Positions 16,846-25,201 of a DNA stretch of 64,000 bases are shown here, one piece after another. The stretch's first letter is position 1, and each line of letters opens with the position of its first letter. The notes beneath the pieces were generated by a model. That model was not told where the DNA came from, made no database searches, and saw nothing but the letters and a program-made list of their open reading frames with translations. Position numbers and translations under genes: made by a program. This stretch comes from Bin87 sp965116785 (GTDB taxonomy: Bacteria; Chloroflexota; Dehalococcoidia; Lucifugimonadales; UBA3495). The DNA is taken from the NCBI GenBank assembly GCA_965116785.1, contig OZ220731.1:1178001-1242000 (forward strand), written 5' to 3'.

Positions 16846-16930
16846 TGAGACCTCCGGTAAGGCGGCTGCATTGGCCGCGCCTGTGGACCCGGACGAAAGC
16901 GGGACCGGGTCAACTTCCTGGAACGTTCGC

Positions 16931-17683
16931 TTACAGTTTTCCGGCGGCGCGCAGCTGATGACGCACTTTGGCCACGCCTCCGCATTTGAGCCGCATCAGG
17001 CCCTTCACGTCCTCCCAGGCCGTCCGGATGATGCGGACCCGGGTATCGGGATCGTCGGTCCAGCGCACCGGGATCTCCCTGATGCGAAACCCGCACTTCT
17101 GGGCCAGAATCAGCAACTCAGAATCGAAAAACCACCCGTTGTCCACGACTTGGGGCGCCAAATCGTGGGCTACCTTGCGGCTGACCGCCTTGAACCCACA
17201 CTGCGCGTCGCGAAACTTCGTGAAAAACATGGATCGAAACAACAGGCTGTAGCCGCGCGAAGTTATTTCCCGTTTCAACGTTCGTCCCACGACCAGTGAA
17301 TCGGGCAGCAAACGCGAGCCTATCGCCAGGTGATAACCGCCGTCGGCCACCGCTGCGACCAGGTCGGGCACGTGAGCGAGGTCGGTGGAAAGGTCGACGT
17401 CCATATAGGCCATGATGTCCGCGCTGCTTTCCGTCCACGCCCGTCGCAATGCCCGGCCGCGTCCGCGCTCCGTTAGGCTGATGTATCGTACTTCAGGGAA
17501 ACGGTCGGCGAGACGGGCGGCGGCCCCAAGGGTTCCATCCGTGGAGCCATTATCCGCGATCACTATGTTCCACGCGTACGCATCCATCTCGGATGACATA
17601 AATGCGTGAAGCCGGCAAACGCTCTCTGGGAGCGCGCGTTCCTCGTTGAGGCACGGTATGATCACGTCAAGGCTGACTGGCAT
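16931..17683 (-). CDS. Glycosyltransferase family 2 (dolichol-phosphate mannose synthase-like)
   Basis: A 250-residue GT-A fold enzyme that would transfer a sugar from a nucleotide donor to a lipid or protein. Motifs are IIPCLNEE at the N-terminus, VIADNGSTDGT, the metal-binding MDVDLSTD, and the acceptor-side DAQCGFKAVSR and FDSELL. No C-terminal membrane segments follow, so it is a soluble or peripheral DPM1-like enzyme. It lies 85 bases ahead of the second ABC permease, but a functional link is not evident. Confidence 0.88.
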   Translation of the reverse strand: MPVSLDVIIPCLNEERALPESVCRLHAFMSSEMDAYAWNIVIADNGSTDGTLGAAARLADRFPEVRYISLTERGRGRALRRAWTESSADIMAYMDVDLSTDLAHVPDLVAAVADGGYHLAIGSRLLPDSLVVGRTLKREITSRGYSLLFRSMFFTKFRDAQCGFKAVSRKVAHDLAPQVVDNGWFFDSELLILAQKCGFRIREIPVRWTDDPDTRVRIIRTAWEDVKGLMRLKCGGVAKVRHQLRAAGKL

Positions 17684-17975
17684 AATTGAGACATTATAGC
17701 AACAAGCGGCCGCGCCATGGCTGCGATGATGCCGCAGGCAACCGACATTCTGCGGCCGCGCACTGCGTTGGCCCGGTTGGACGGGCGAACCAACCGAGTG
17801 CCTTGCGCGCGGCCAAGGTCATCCGATTCTCATCGTTGCCATTCCGAGCGAGGCGTGGCAATCTGATTGACGTAGCACGCACGATCACCGCAGGCCACCG
17901 CCACCGTATTGGTTTCGCGCCTCGCTGCGCTCGGCACCGTTGCGATCGAACGGCTGTGGGAGCGCCCAGGTGAAA

Positions 17976-18005
17976 TTGACAAATATCGAAGCCCGATGCT
18001 ATATT
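17976..18005 (+). promoter_or_regulatory. Strong sigma-70-type promoter upstream of korAB
   Basis: TTGACA (17976-17981), 18-base spacer, TATATT (18000-18005). Transcription would start near 18012, about 210 bases before korA. The stretch from 17684 to this site holds nothing else that I can support. Confidence 0.75.
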
Positions 18006-18104
18006 CCGTGCGATTAACAGACGGCGTTATCGTGTTCGCGATTAACGATATCGCATGCGGCACGACGAGTTTGTGGCCCAAAATTTTGGTAACAACCAAT
18101 AGCG

Positions 18105-18136
18105 CCTCCCGCACGGAAGTGGGCAGGTGTTTTTTT
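18105..18136 (+). terminator. Terminator/attenuator in the korAB leader
   Basis: CCTCCCGC (18105-18112) pairs with GTGGGCAGG (18119-18127) in 8 bp with one bulged C and a 6-nt ACGGAA loop, and is followed at once by TGTTTTTTT. It lies about 95 bases after the predicted transcription start and about 85 bases before korA, the position of an attenuator. No gene ends just upstream, so it is not an ordinary gene-end terminator. Confidence 0.65.
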
Positions 18137-18222
18137 GACTGTTTTCAGAAATGTGCGGGGCCCGTAGCGCATAAAACCGGTCTCGTATTCGCCGATGACG
18201 GCCGTTTCGGAGGAACCTCCAA

Positions 18223-19932
18223 ATGCTAATGAACGACTTCGTCGTCAGGTTCGCCGGTGAAGGCGGACAGGGCGTCGTTACTTCGGCCGAAGGACTCGCC
18301 CAGGCGTCAACGCAGGTCGGATATCACGCCCTGACCTACGCGACCTTCCCGTCCCAAATTCTGGGAGGGCCGACCTGGACCCAGGCCAGGATTTGCACCG
18401 AACCCATCCTCAGTTCCGGCGACCAGGTAGACGTGCTGGTCGCTTTCAACGAGGAAGCCTACGAGACCCATGCTGAAGAGGTGCGCGAAGGCGGCGTCAT
18501 CATCTACAACGCCGACGACTTCACCATGACCGATCCGCGGTCATTCGGCCTCGCGGTCGATTCCCTTGCCCGCTCGACCGGAAACAACCGCGCGGCGAAT
18601 ATGGTGGTCATCGGCGCCCTGGCACAGTTGGTGCACATGCCCCAGCAGTACCTCGAGGACTTTGTCGAAGCGCGCTTCCGCCGCGGACGGGATAACGACG
18701 ACGAGATAATCTCGTCGAACATCGAGGCCATGCGGCTCGGCCGTCAGAACGCTGCGGAGAGCGGCTTCGTGCTTGGCGACCTGGCTCCGCCGAATCCCCC
18801 GGATTACGAGCAGCTGATGCTCAAGGGCAACGAGGCCATCGCTCTGGGGGCGACACACGCAGGTGTGGAGTTTTACGCCGGGTACCCGATCTCGCCGGCC
18901 ACCACCATCCTTCTCTGGATGGAGCGCAACCTGGTCGGAGAGAACAAGTTCGCTTACCAGGTATCTTCGGAGATTGAAGCGATCACCGCGATCCTGGGTG
19001 CAGGATACGCCGGCAAGAAGTCCATGACCGCGACCGCGGGACCGGGCATCTCGCTGATGAGCGAGGGATTGGGCCTGGCCTGGATGGCAGAGATTCCGCT
19101 GGTCGTGGTTGATGTCCAGCGCGGCGGCCCGGCGACGGGACTGCCTACCAAGACCGAGCAGTCGGACTTGATGGGATGCCTGTTCCCGGCCCACGGCGAC
19201 GTGCGGATGCCGATCATCGCTCCCGGCTCGGTGGAGGAGTGTTTCTTTGGAGCCGTCCACGCGGTCAACTGGGCCGAAAGATACCAGGGCCCCGTGATCC
19301 TGATGAGCGAAATGTCCATGGCCGAGCGGGTGCAGAACATCCCGCGGCCTGACCTCAGCAAGATAACGGTTGAAGAGCGCCTGACCTACGAAGGCGGGAA
19401 CGGTTACCACCGCTATTCGGGCCACGAGTTGTCTCCGATGCCATTGCCCGGAGGGCCCGGGGCCTACGTGGCCAACGGCAGCGAGCACGACGAGATGGGC
19501 GACACCACGCACTTGCCCAGCCGCCATATCCAGATGACCGAGCGCCGCTTCGGCAAGCTGAAACTCCTGGAAGAAGACCACTACGAAAGCGACAACACGG
19601 CAGCCAAATTTGCGCTGATGCCTTGGGGAGGGTCCAAGGGCCCCGTGCTCGAGGCCTACAACGCGTTGCGGGAAGAAGGGGTGGACATCGCCTGGTATTA
19701 CACGATGTTCCTGCACCCGATCCCGCCGAAACTGCGTGACGAACTGCGGGCCAAGGAGTTGGTGATTGTTCCTGAACTCAACTACCAGGGGCAATGGGCC
19801 AACATATTGCGGTTCCATCGGGTTGCATCGACGCCGATCACGCAATACACCGGTCTGCCCTTCAAGGTGAGTGATCTGGTGACCCAGGTCAAAAAGATCA
19901 TGGCAGAACATATGGAGGAAGCACGGGCATGA
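18223..19932 (+). CDS. korA: 2-oxoacid:ferredoxin oxidoreductase, fused gamma-alpha subunit
   Basis: Oxidatively decarboxylates a 2-oxoacid (2-oxoglutarate is the usual substrate of this form) with CoA and ferredoxin. Residues about 1-190 are the gamma domain (VRFAGEGGQGVVTSAEGLAQ), and residues about 195-569 are the alpha domain (YAGYPISPATTILLWM, then ATAGPGISLMSEGLGLA and QRGGPATGLPTKTEQSD). The gamma-alpha fusion is characteristic of KorA-type enzymes. GGAGG lies 9 bases before the ATG at 18223. Its TGA overlaps the korB ATG. Expression may be controlled by the leader terminator. Anaerobic-type or reductive-TCA-like carbon metabolism is possible but also common in aerobes. Confidence 0.92.
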   Translation: MLMNDFVVRFAGEGGQGVVTSAEGLAQASTQVGYHALTYATFPSQILGGPTWTQARICTEPILSSGDQVDVLVAFNEEAYETHAEEVREGGVIIYNADDFTMTDPRSFGLAVDSLARSTGNNRAANMVVIGALAQLVHMPQQYLEDFVEARFRRGRDNDDEIISSNIEAMRLGRQNAAESGFVLGDLAPPNPPDYEQLMLKGNEAIALGATHAGVEFYAGYPISPATTILLWMERNLVGENKFAYQVSSEIEAITAILGAGYAGKKSMTATAGPGISLMSEGLGLAWMAEIPLVVVDVQRGGPATGLPTKTEQSDLMGCLFPAHGDVRMPIIAPGSVEECFFGAVHAVNWAERYQGPVILMSEMSMAERVQNIPRPDLSKITVEERLTYEGGNGYHRYSGHELSPMPLPGGPGAYVANGSEHDEMGDTTHLPSRHIQMTERRFGKLKLLEEDHYESDNTAAKFALMPWGGSKGPVLEAYNALREEGVDIAWYYTMFLHPIPPKLRDELRAKELVIVPELNYQGQWANILRFHRVASTPITQYTGLPFKVSDLVTQVKKIMAEHMEEARA

Positions 19933-20795
19933 GCAAGAAGAACCCGGAATACGACTTCAAATGGTGCCCCGGGTGCGGGGACTTCGGCGTGCGCCGCGCG
20001 TTGGAATTTGCCATGATCAACCGGTTGGAAGAAACCGGACTGCCCATCGAAAACAACGTTGTGGTCGCCGGCATCGGGTGCAGCGGCAACCTGGTTCACC
20101 TGCTGGAAGGCGAACAGCCTTATGGCATCCACGGCATTCACGGTCGCACGCTGCCCGTGGCCATGGGTGTCAAGATGGCGCGCCCCGAACTTAACGTTGT
20201 CATCGTGGCCGGAGACGGCGACTTCCTGAGCATCGGCGGCGAGCACATCGCCCCGCAAGCCGCGCGTAACGTGAACGTAACCGCGGTGATCATGGACAAT
20301 GGGGTGTACGGTCTCACCAAGGGTCAGAGTTCACCCACCACTGAGATGGGAACCGTGACCAGCAGCACGCCTTTCGGCAAGATCGAAGAGGACCTGGATC
20401 CCCTGGAGCTGTACCTCACCCTTGGTGTTTCGTACATCGCGTCCGGTTTTTCCGGCCAGCCTCGTGTCCTGGCACGCCTGATCAACGAGGGGATGAACCA
20501 CGACGGAATGGCGATGATCCATGTGCAGTCGCCATGCGTGACTTACAACGACACCTTCCAGCTGATCAAGGGCAACGCCCGGGAAGGCATCGCCCCGGCG
20601 ATGTGGGACATCCCTGAAGACCACGACCCGTCCAGCAAACAGGCGGCTTACGACCTGGTGCAACAGGGCGGCCTGCCCGTGGGCGTCATCTACAAGGACG
20701 AGACCCGCGCTTCGCTGGAAGGCAACATGGAGTCCATTCGTGCCAAGGCACGGGAGCGCTCGGTGGAGCAGTTGATGAACGCCTACGCGTTCTAG
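19929..20795 (+). CDS. korB: 2-oxoacid:ferredoxin oxidoreductase beta subunit
   Basis: The thiamine diphosphate-binding subunit, 288 residues. The N-terminal FKWCPGCGDFGV supplies the conserved Cys pair, and IGCSGNLVHLL is followed by GIHGRTLPVAMGVK. The TPP-Mg motif GDGDFLSIGGEH leads to NNGVYGLTKGQ-type sequence (here DNGVYGLTKGQ) and SPTT. The protein lacks the full four-Cys cluster pattern of pyruvate-type beta subunits, which favours 2-oxoglutarate, but that assignment is tentative. It overlaps korA by 4 bases and is followed by a strong terminator. Confidence 0.92.
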   Translation: MSKKNPEYDFKWCPGCGDFGVRRALEFAMINRLEETGLPIENNVVVAGIGCSGNLVHLLEGEQPYGIHGIHGRTLPVAMGVKMARPELNVVIVAGDGDFLSIGGEHIAPQAARNVNVTAVIMDNGVYGLTKGQSSPTTEMGTVTSSTPFGKIEEDLDPLELYLTLGVSYIASGFSGQPRVLARLINEGMNHDGMAMIHVQSPCVTYNDTFQLIKGNAREGIAPAMWDIPEDHDPSSKQAAYDLVQQGGLPVGVIYKDETRASLEGNMESIRAKARERSVEQLMNAYAF

Positions 20796-20820
20796 CTGAC
20801 GATTAAAAATCTGCGGAAAC

Positions 20821-20858
20821 GGCCCCCGGTGGCAAGGTCACCGGGGGCCATGAATTTT
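20821..20858 (+). terminator. Terminator after korAB
   Basis: 11-bp stem GGCCCCCGGTG (20821-20831) with CACCGGGGGCC (20839-20849), followed by ATGAATTTT. It lies 25 bases past the korB stop. Confidence 0.8.
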
Positions 20859-20861
20859 GGC

Positions 20862-21197
20862 TCAGGGCAGCACGGTAATTGTCACGTGGCCGCCGAATTC
20901 CCACTCGATGGCCATTGAGCTTCCCCAGAGCAGGCTGGTGCCGATCAGCGGAATATCCCTTTCAGACTCCACGACGTTCACTGCTGTGGAGGTTCCCAAC
21001 CAAATTCCCGTTGCCGCATAAGTCCTGGCTCCAACCACCTGCCAGTCTGCCAATTGCATATCCACGGTTCGTGTTGAGGTCAAGCCAAGCCGGCTGATGT
21101 CTGCCGTCGGCAACCGTACATCGCCATGTGGATATTTGCTGAAACTTGATGACGTCCTCGGCGAGACTGCGGCGGACGTGGCGCATGGCGGACAGGA
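20862..21197 (-). pseudogene. Remnant of a retropepsin-like (clan AA) aspartic protease
   Basis: The frame LPTADISRLGLTS through LIGTSLLWGSSMAIEW and GGHVTITVLP matches the C-terminal half of small bacterial clan AA aspartic proteases, which end in a strand-turn with L(I/L)G..LL. The N-terminal half, which should hold the catalytic DTG, is absent. Upstream, the frame reads through SKYPHGDVRLP and then meets a stop at 21198. A neighbouring minus frame carries open sequence over the missing part, so a frameshift or deletion is likely. I infer a decayed gene. It could also be a short intact protein starting at the TTG at 21113. Confidence 0.45.
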
Positions 21198-21642
21198 TTA
21201 CCTTATCCATGCTCCACCGTTACAAAGGCGTTGTCGCACCGAATTGGTTACCTTTCAGTTCAGCGCATCTGACCCACAGACGGGAACTCCCAGCGCTCAG
21301 TACAAACAGCGGTCTTTGAACTCGTGAAATTCGACGGAACGCGTGTACCTCTGTTCGTACAGACGCAGGAGTAGCCGTTCAAAGATGGTGTTCCGCATGG
21401 TGTCACTCATCTGGGGTCCTTCAGAATAGTGACTACCCCTGCAAATGCAACAGAGCCCGCGCTTCAGACAGCCTCCCACGAGCCCCGACAGTACTGGGTC
21501 GCACCCCAGCACTCCTCGAAGACCGTTCGGACGGCAATGTCGATAGTTCCCGAATGCGTCAACATCGTCGCATCATTCTTTCAACCCGCAGGGGTCCGGG
21601 CACTCGCCTGAAATTTTCACGGGGTGTGGTGAGCCTCGTCCT
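21198..21642. other. Gene-poor stretch
   Basis: About 440 bases of lower GC than the neighbours. One 37-residue minus frame (21297-21410, MSDTMRNTIFERLLLRLYEQ...) has AAGGA before its ATG and could be a small protein, but I cannot support it further. I see no repeat or RNA gene. Confidence 0.4.
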
Positions 21643-21969
21643 ATGGTCGCTCTTCTTGAGGCGGGCGTTTTGTGGACGGCGTGCGGCAAATATGACCGTG
21701 ACCCTAGCCTCTTGGCATGGCACACCTATTGCGAGCAAGGATACCAACTCGGCACCCGAGCAACCTATGACGCGCTGCTACTGGACCCGAGCTTAGGTGC
21801 GGGTAAGTGCCACGCGTGGGAAGCGACAGTCGTCCGCCAAGTGAACGAAGTTGCGTTCGTCGTGGACGTTGGGAACCGACGGCGCCTTTGGGTGCTTGGC
21901 CCGCCCGAGTGCGTAGGCCAAGCAAGTGGGCACTTCTCGGAAGGCTCCCGTGTCAAGTTCGTAGGCTAA
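21643..21969 (+). CDS. Hypothetical protein
   Basis: A 108-residue frame from ATG 21643, with a weak upstream ribosome-binding region. It is not recognisable as any family. It has four Cys and many Trp/Tyr, and no signal peptide or membrane segment. The composition (for example VVRQVNEVAFVVDVGNRRRLWVLG) looks protein-like, and the codons are less GC-rich at third positions than in neighbours, suggesting recent acquisition or decay. Several other frames overlap, so it may be spurious. Confidence 0.35.
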   Translation: MVALLEAGVLWTACGKYDRDPSLLAWHTYCEQGYQLGTRATYDALLLDPSLGAGKCHAWEATVVRQVNEVAFVVDVGNRRRLWVLGPPECVGQASGHFSEGSRVKFVG

Positions 21970-22171
21970 TTTGAGCATCGACACGGGCACGACGGGCCGT
22001 CATTAGCGGTGCCGACGGTGTATTGCGCGTCCCTGTAGTGGCTTGCCTTAGGACGGCGGTAGCAGGCTCAACAGGCTGCGACGCAAGAGGGAACCGAACC
22101 GCCTGGCTGGGTTAACCTACGTTGTCAATGGAAGTTGGGGTGTCGAACAGAATCCGCCGTCTCCTTGACCA
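21970..22171. other. Intergenic region after hypothetical gene
   Basis: About 200 bases between the plus-strand hypothetical gene and the end of ccmE on the minus strand. No terminator-like hairpin with a T-run and no coding frame is evident. Confidence 0.4.
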
Positions 22172-22729
22172 TCAGTAACCGCCGGGGGCGGGCGCCGCGG
22201 CTCCCGGCATGGCGTCAGGATTCTCAGCCTGCATCGACTGATACTTGGACGGGCATTTGACGAGGATGTTGTCCGTCGCAAAAACGCCCGCGTCGCCGTC
22301 GTAGTGGCCTTCCAGAATGATTTCCGAGTGGGGGTTGAAGAAAAGGTCCGGCAGAACCCCCACGTAGCTAGCTTCCATCTGCGGGCTGCCCGGCGCTATG
22401 CCCGGCACGTCAACCTGCTTGTCGCCGAGACTGAATCGTGACAGCGTGGATCCATCTTCCCGGCGGAATGAGTCAGGAGCAAGAGCACCGGCGACTCTCA
22501 GCGTCTGGCCGTCGCGAAGTTTGGGATCCTCCGCAAACTCGCTGACGGTGACGAAATACAGCGTGTTGCCGGGAAAGGCGGCATACACCATGTATGCCAC
22601 CGCCAGCGCAATCACGCCGCCCAGGATTAGCAGTCGCGTGCGATGGCTGCGCCACGCGGAACGTTCGGACTCCGACTCCGAAGCCTGTTCCGCGGTCGCG
22701 ACGGGGCCGGTATATGGATCAGTTTGCAT
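22172..22729 (-). CDS. ccmE: Cytochrome c maturation heme chaperone CcmE, CxxxY type
   Basis: CcmE carries heme on the outer side of the cytoplasmic membrane during System I cytochrome c assembly. This one has 185 residues from the ATG at 22729, with one membrane anchor at about 33-52 and the OB-fold beta domain after it. The heme-attachment motif is CPSKY, Cys159 and Tyr163, in place of the classical HxxxY. This CxxxY form is known from archaea and some anaerobic bacteria and defines a variant of the system. A Pro/Ala/Gly-rich tail of about 20 residues ends the protein. It is the last gene of ccmABCDE; ccmF and ccmH are not in the window. Confidence 0.9.
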   Translation of the reverse strand: MQTDPYTGPVATAEQASESESERSAWRSHRTRLLILGGVIALAVAYMVYAAFPGNTLYFVTVSEFAEDPKLRDGQTLRVAGALAPDSFRREDGSTLSRFSLGDKQVDVPGIAPGSPQMEASYVGVLPDLFFNPHSEIILEGHYDGDAGVFATDNILVKCPSKYQSMQAENPDAMPGAAAPAPGGY

Positions 22730-22773
22730 GAGAACTCGCAGCCCATCCGGTTGGAGGGCCAATACTATTATAC

Positions 22774-22962
22774 CTACTCGACCCGGTCCCTCTCGTCTGC
22801 GTCAGGCCCGTCCGAGACTTCGATGGCTTGCTCTAGTTCCCGCAGCTCCCTTTGAACCGATTGACGCCGCCAGGACATGTATGCGGCGTAGATGAAGAAC
22901 ACCGCCCACACGACGGCGAAAGCGGCGAACAGAAATGGCAGATTGGTGGGAGGCACGGTCAT
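22774..22962 (-). CDS. ccmD: CcmD-like small membrane protein
   Basis: 62 residues with a single membrane helix (PFLFAAFAVVWAVFFIYAAYM) followed by a charged helix (RRQSVQRELRELEQAIE), the layout of CcmD. CcmD helps release heme-loaded CcmE from the CcmC complex. Sequence similarity in this family is weak, so the call rests on size, topology and its place between ccmC and ccmE. It begins 1 base after the ccmC stop. Confidence 0.75.
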   Translation of the reverse strand: MTVPPTNLPFLFAAFAVVWAVFFIYAAYMSWRRQSVQRELRELEQAIEVSDGPDADERDRVE

Positions 22963-22963
22963 G

Positions 22964-23698
22964 CTAATCGTAGGTTCCTTGACGGCGAATTGCGGAAACT
23001 GTGTCCTCTGTGCCTCGCAAAGCCACCCGTTCCAGCAGCAGATACGAGAACAGGGCCAGCATCGCGATCATCGAGAAGACCAGGATCCGCGCCATGATCG
23101 GCTCCAGGGCGTCGTCTGCCGCCTCGGGCCCGATCACCTGCACGGGATGTATCGATCGCCACCATTGTACGGAATAGTACACGATGGGCACGTCCACAAA
23201 ACCGATGATGCCAACCACGGCCGACCACGCCCGGCCCTGCTGCGGCGTGGGGGCGTAGTGCCGAATCATCAGGTAGGCGACGTAGATCAGCCACAGGATG
23301 AGCGTCGTGGTCAGCCTCGGTTCCCAGGTCCACCAGACCCCCCACACCGGGCGAGCCCAGATGACCCCCGTCACCAGCGCCAGGGTGACAAAAACGACGC
23401 CCACTTCCGCGGCTGCGTGAGCCACGCGATCCCAAATCTCTCCCCTGCGGATCAGATACCCGACGCCGGCAACGGCGCAAACCAGGAACCCCAGAAACGA
23501 CAGGATGGAGATGGGGACGTGGACGTAGAAGATGCGCTGGATATGGCCCAGCACCTGATCTGTCGGCGAGACGACGAATATAAGATACCCGTCAACGATG
23601 GTCAGAACTGCGGTCAACACCAGCAGCCATGAACGGGGGTCGCGGAGGTAGGAACGGATCGGGTTATAGGTAGGGCTGCGGCCCGTCATCGCGGCCAA
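22964..23698 (-). CDS. ccmC: Heme exporter/ligase CcmC
   Basis: A membrane protein of about 241-244 residues with six hydrophobic segments. It holds the heme-handling WWD-type motif GVWWTWEPRLTT between segments 3 and 4, with flanking His in HIQRIFYVHVP and on the opposite loop (SIHPVQVIG). It loads heme onto CcmE. The start is either TTG at 23698 with GAGGG 10 bases upstream or ATG at 23689. The ccmB stop is 6 bases upstream. Confidence 0.92.
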   Translation of the reverse strand: MAAMTGRSPTYNPIRSYLRDPRSWLLVLTAVLTIVDGYLIFVVSPTDQVLGHIQRIFYVHVPISILSFLGFLVCAVAGVGYLIRRGEIWDRVAHAAAEVGVVFVTLALVTGVIWARPVWGVWWTWEPRLTTTLILWLIYVAYLMIRHYAPTPQQGRAWSAVVGIIGFVDVPIVYYSVQWWRSIHPVQVIGPEAADDALEPIMARILVFSMIAMLALFSYLLLERVALRGTEDTVSAIRRQGTYD

Positions 23699-23704
23699 AC
23701 TATG

Positions 23705-24379
23705 CTATCCCTCGAAAACATACCCGAACATCCATGAGCATATTACCAAAAAGAGCGCGTCGTACACCACCAGCAACGGTAGCCACCGGGTCCAGACCGG
23801 CAGCATCGGTCCCCCTTGCAGCACCAGGGCGGTGGCCTCCACCGCGGCGATGATCACCGGAACGATTACGGGGAAGAAAAGCACGGGCAGGAGGATTTCC
23901 CGAGAACGTGTCTGCGCCGCGATGGCGGCAAAGAAAGTGCCGACCGTGGCAAAGCCGACGGTCGCAAGCAGGATGATCAGTCCCAGTGTCGGAGACAGCG
24001 TTGGCAAGCCCAGCATCACCGCAAAAACGGGCAGCAGCAGCGCTTCGATCACCAGCATGAATGCCAGTGTGCCCAGCATCTTGCCCAGGAACACGGCGTC
24101 TCGGCTCACCGGAGCCGCCAGCAACCCGTCCAGCGCGCCCTGCTCCAGCTCCCGGGCGAACGCCCGGTTCATAGCCAGCACGGCCACGAATCCGTAGGCC
24201 ACCCACAGGAGACCCGGCGCCACCGGAGCCAGACTGCCGGGTGTTCGGTTCAGGCCGAAATTGAACACGACCACCACGATCAGCCCGAAGACCAGCGCTG
24301 AGACGATGGTGTCGCGCGAACGAAACTCGAGCCGTACGTCCTTCCACGCTATGGCGAGGGTTGCCGTGAGCAGCCGCAT
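23705..24379 (-). CDS. ccmB: Heme exporter permease CcmB
   Basis: A 224-residue membrane protein with about six hydrophobic segments, matching CcmB in length and in the N-terminal AWKDVRLEFRSRDTI and the central NRAFARELEQGALDGLLAAPVSRDAVFLGK block. CcmB forms an ABC complex with CcmA that drives release of holo-CcmE. It lies 24 bases after ccmA. Confidence 0.92.
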   Translation of the reverse strand: MRLLTATLAIAWKDVRLEFRSRDTIVSALVFGLIVVVVFNFGLNRTPGSLAPVAPGLLWVAYGFVAVLAMNRAFARELEQGALDGLLAAPVSRDAVFLGKMLGTLAFMLVIEALLLPVFAVMLGLPTLSPTLGLIILLATVGFATVGTFFAAIAAQTRSREILLPVLFFPVIVPVIIAAVEATALVLQGGPMLPVWTRWLPLLVVYDALFLVICSWMFGYVFEG

Positions 24380-24403
24380 GGGCGACGGTCCGGGTGAGAT
24401 GTC

Positions 24404-25192
24404 TCAGCTGGGATACGGGTCGGCAGCACAGGCCCTGAACGCCGTAGCGGCTTCCCGACGTAAAGGCGCCGCCTCCGCTAGTCTGCCACGCTCAAGCCTG
24501 AAAACCCGGTCGGCCCAGGCCTCGCCGATTGCTGCGCTATGCGTCGTCAAAAGAGCCGTCCTGCCCGACGCCGACCAATCCTGCAGCAACTGGCCCAAAG
24601 ACGCGACCGAATCGGTGTCGAGCCCGGATTCGGGTTCGTCCAGCAGCAGCGCGGCGGGCTCGTGCAGGATGGCGCGGGCCACCGACAATCGCTTTTGCAT
24701 TCCATGGGACAGCGTGCGCACCCGACGGTCTGCCCGGTCCGCGAGGTTCAACTGTTCCAGGACGTGGTCGACGCGGTCAGAGGGGAAATCGACACCCCCA
24801 GAACGGCGGTCGACGCGCTCAGCGAGACCGTTGACATCGCCTGGGAGGCGGTCGACAGCGTACAGTTTCGCGTAGAAATGCAGGTTTTCGCGGCAGGTGA
24901 GGTCGTTGTAGAGCAGGGTTTGATGGCCTACGAACCCGACCAGAGTTCGCGCTATGCCACCGGACCGCCGCATCACCAGTCCGCCAATTCGCACTTCTCC
25001 CGCGTCCGGGCGAGACAGGCCAGCCAAGGTGCGGAGCAAGGTAGTCTTGCCAGCCCCGTTGGGTCCAAAAAGCACCGCCGTCTGGCCCCATGGGATGGAT
25101 ACATCGACGCCGCGCAGGACGCTTCGATCACCGTAGTCCTTGCGCAAGCCCACAGCCGAGATGGCCGACGCGGCGGAAGACGTCTGGCTCAT
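24404..25192 (-). CDS. ccmA: Cytochrome c biogenesis ATPase CcmA
   Basis: The ABC ATPase, 262 residues. Walker A is GPNGAGKTTLLRTLAGL, the signature is LSHGMQKRLSVARAIL (LSxGM as in CcmA), Walker B is LLLDEPESGLD, and the switch is TTHS. A segment of about 30 extra residues rich in Asp/Arg (around residues 112-140) separates the Q-loop from the signature, longer than usual for CcmA. It starts 9 bases after the acyl-CoA ligase stop. Confidence 0.92.
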   Translation of the reverse strand: MSQTSSAASAISAVGLRKDYGDRSVLRGVDVSIPWGQTAVLFGPNGAGKTTLLRTLAGLSRPDAGEVRIGGLVMRRSGGIARTLVGFVGHQTLLYNDLTCRENLHFYAKLYAVDRLPGDVNGLAERVDRRSGGVDFPSDRVDHVLEQLNLADRADRRVRTLSHGMQKRLSVARAILHEPAALLLDEPESGLDTDSVASLGQLLQDWSASGRTALLTTHSAAIGEAWADRVFRLERGRLAEAAPLRREAATAFRACAADPYPS

Positions 25193-25201
25193 CCGAACGA
25201 A

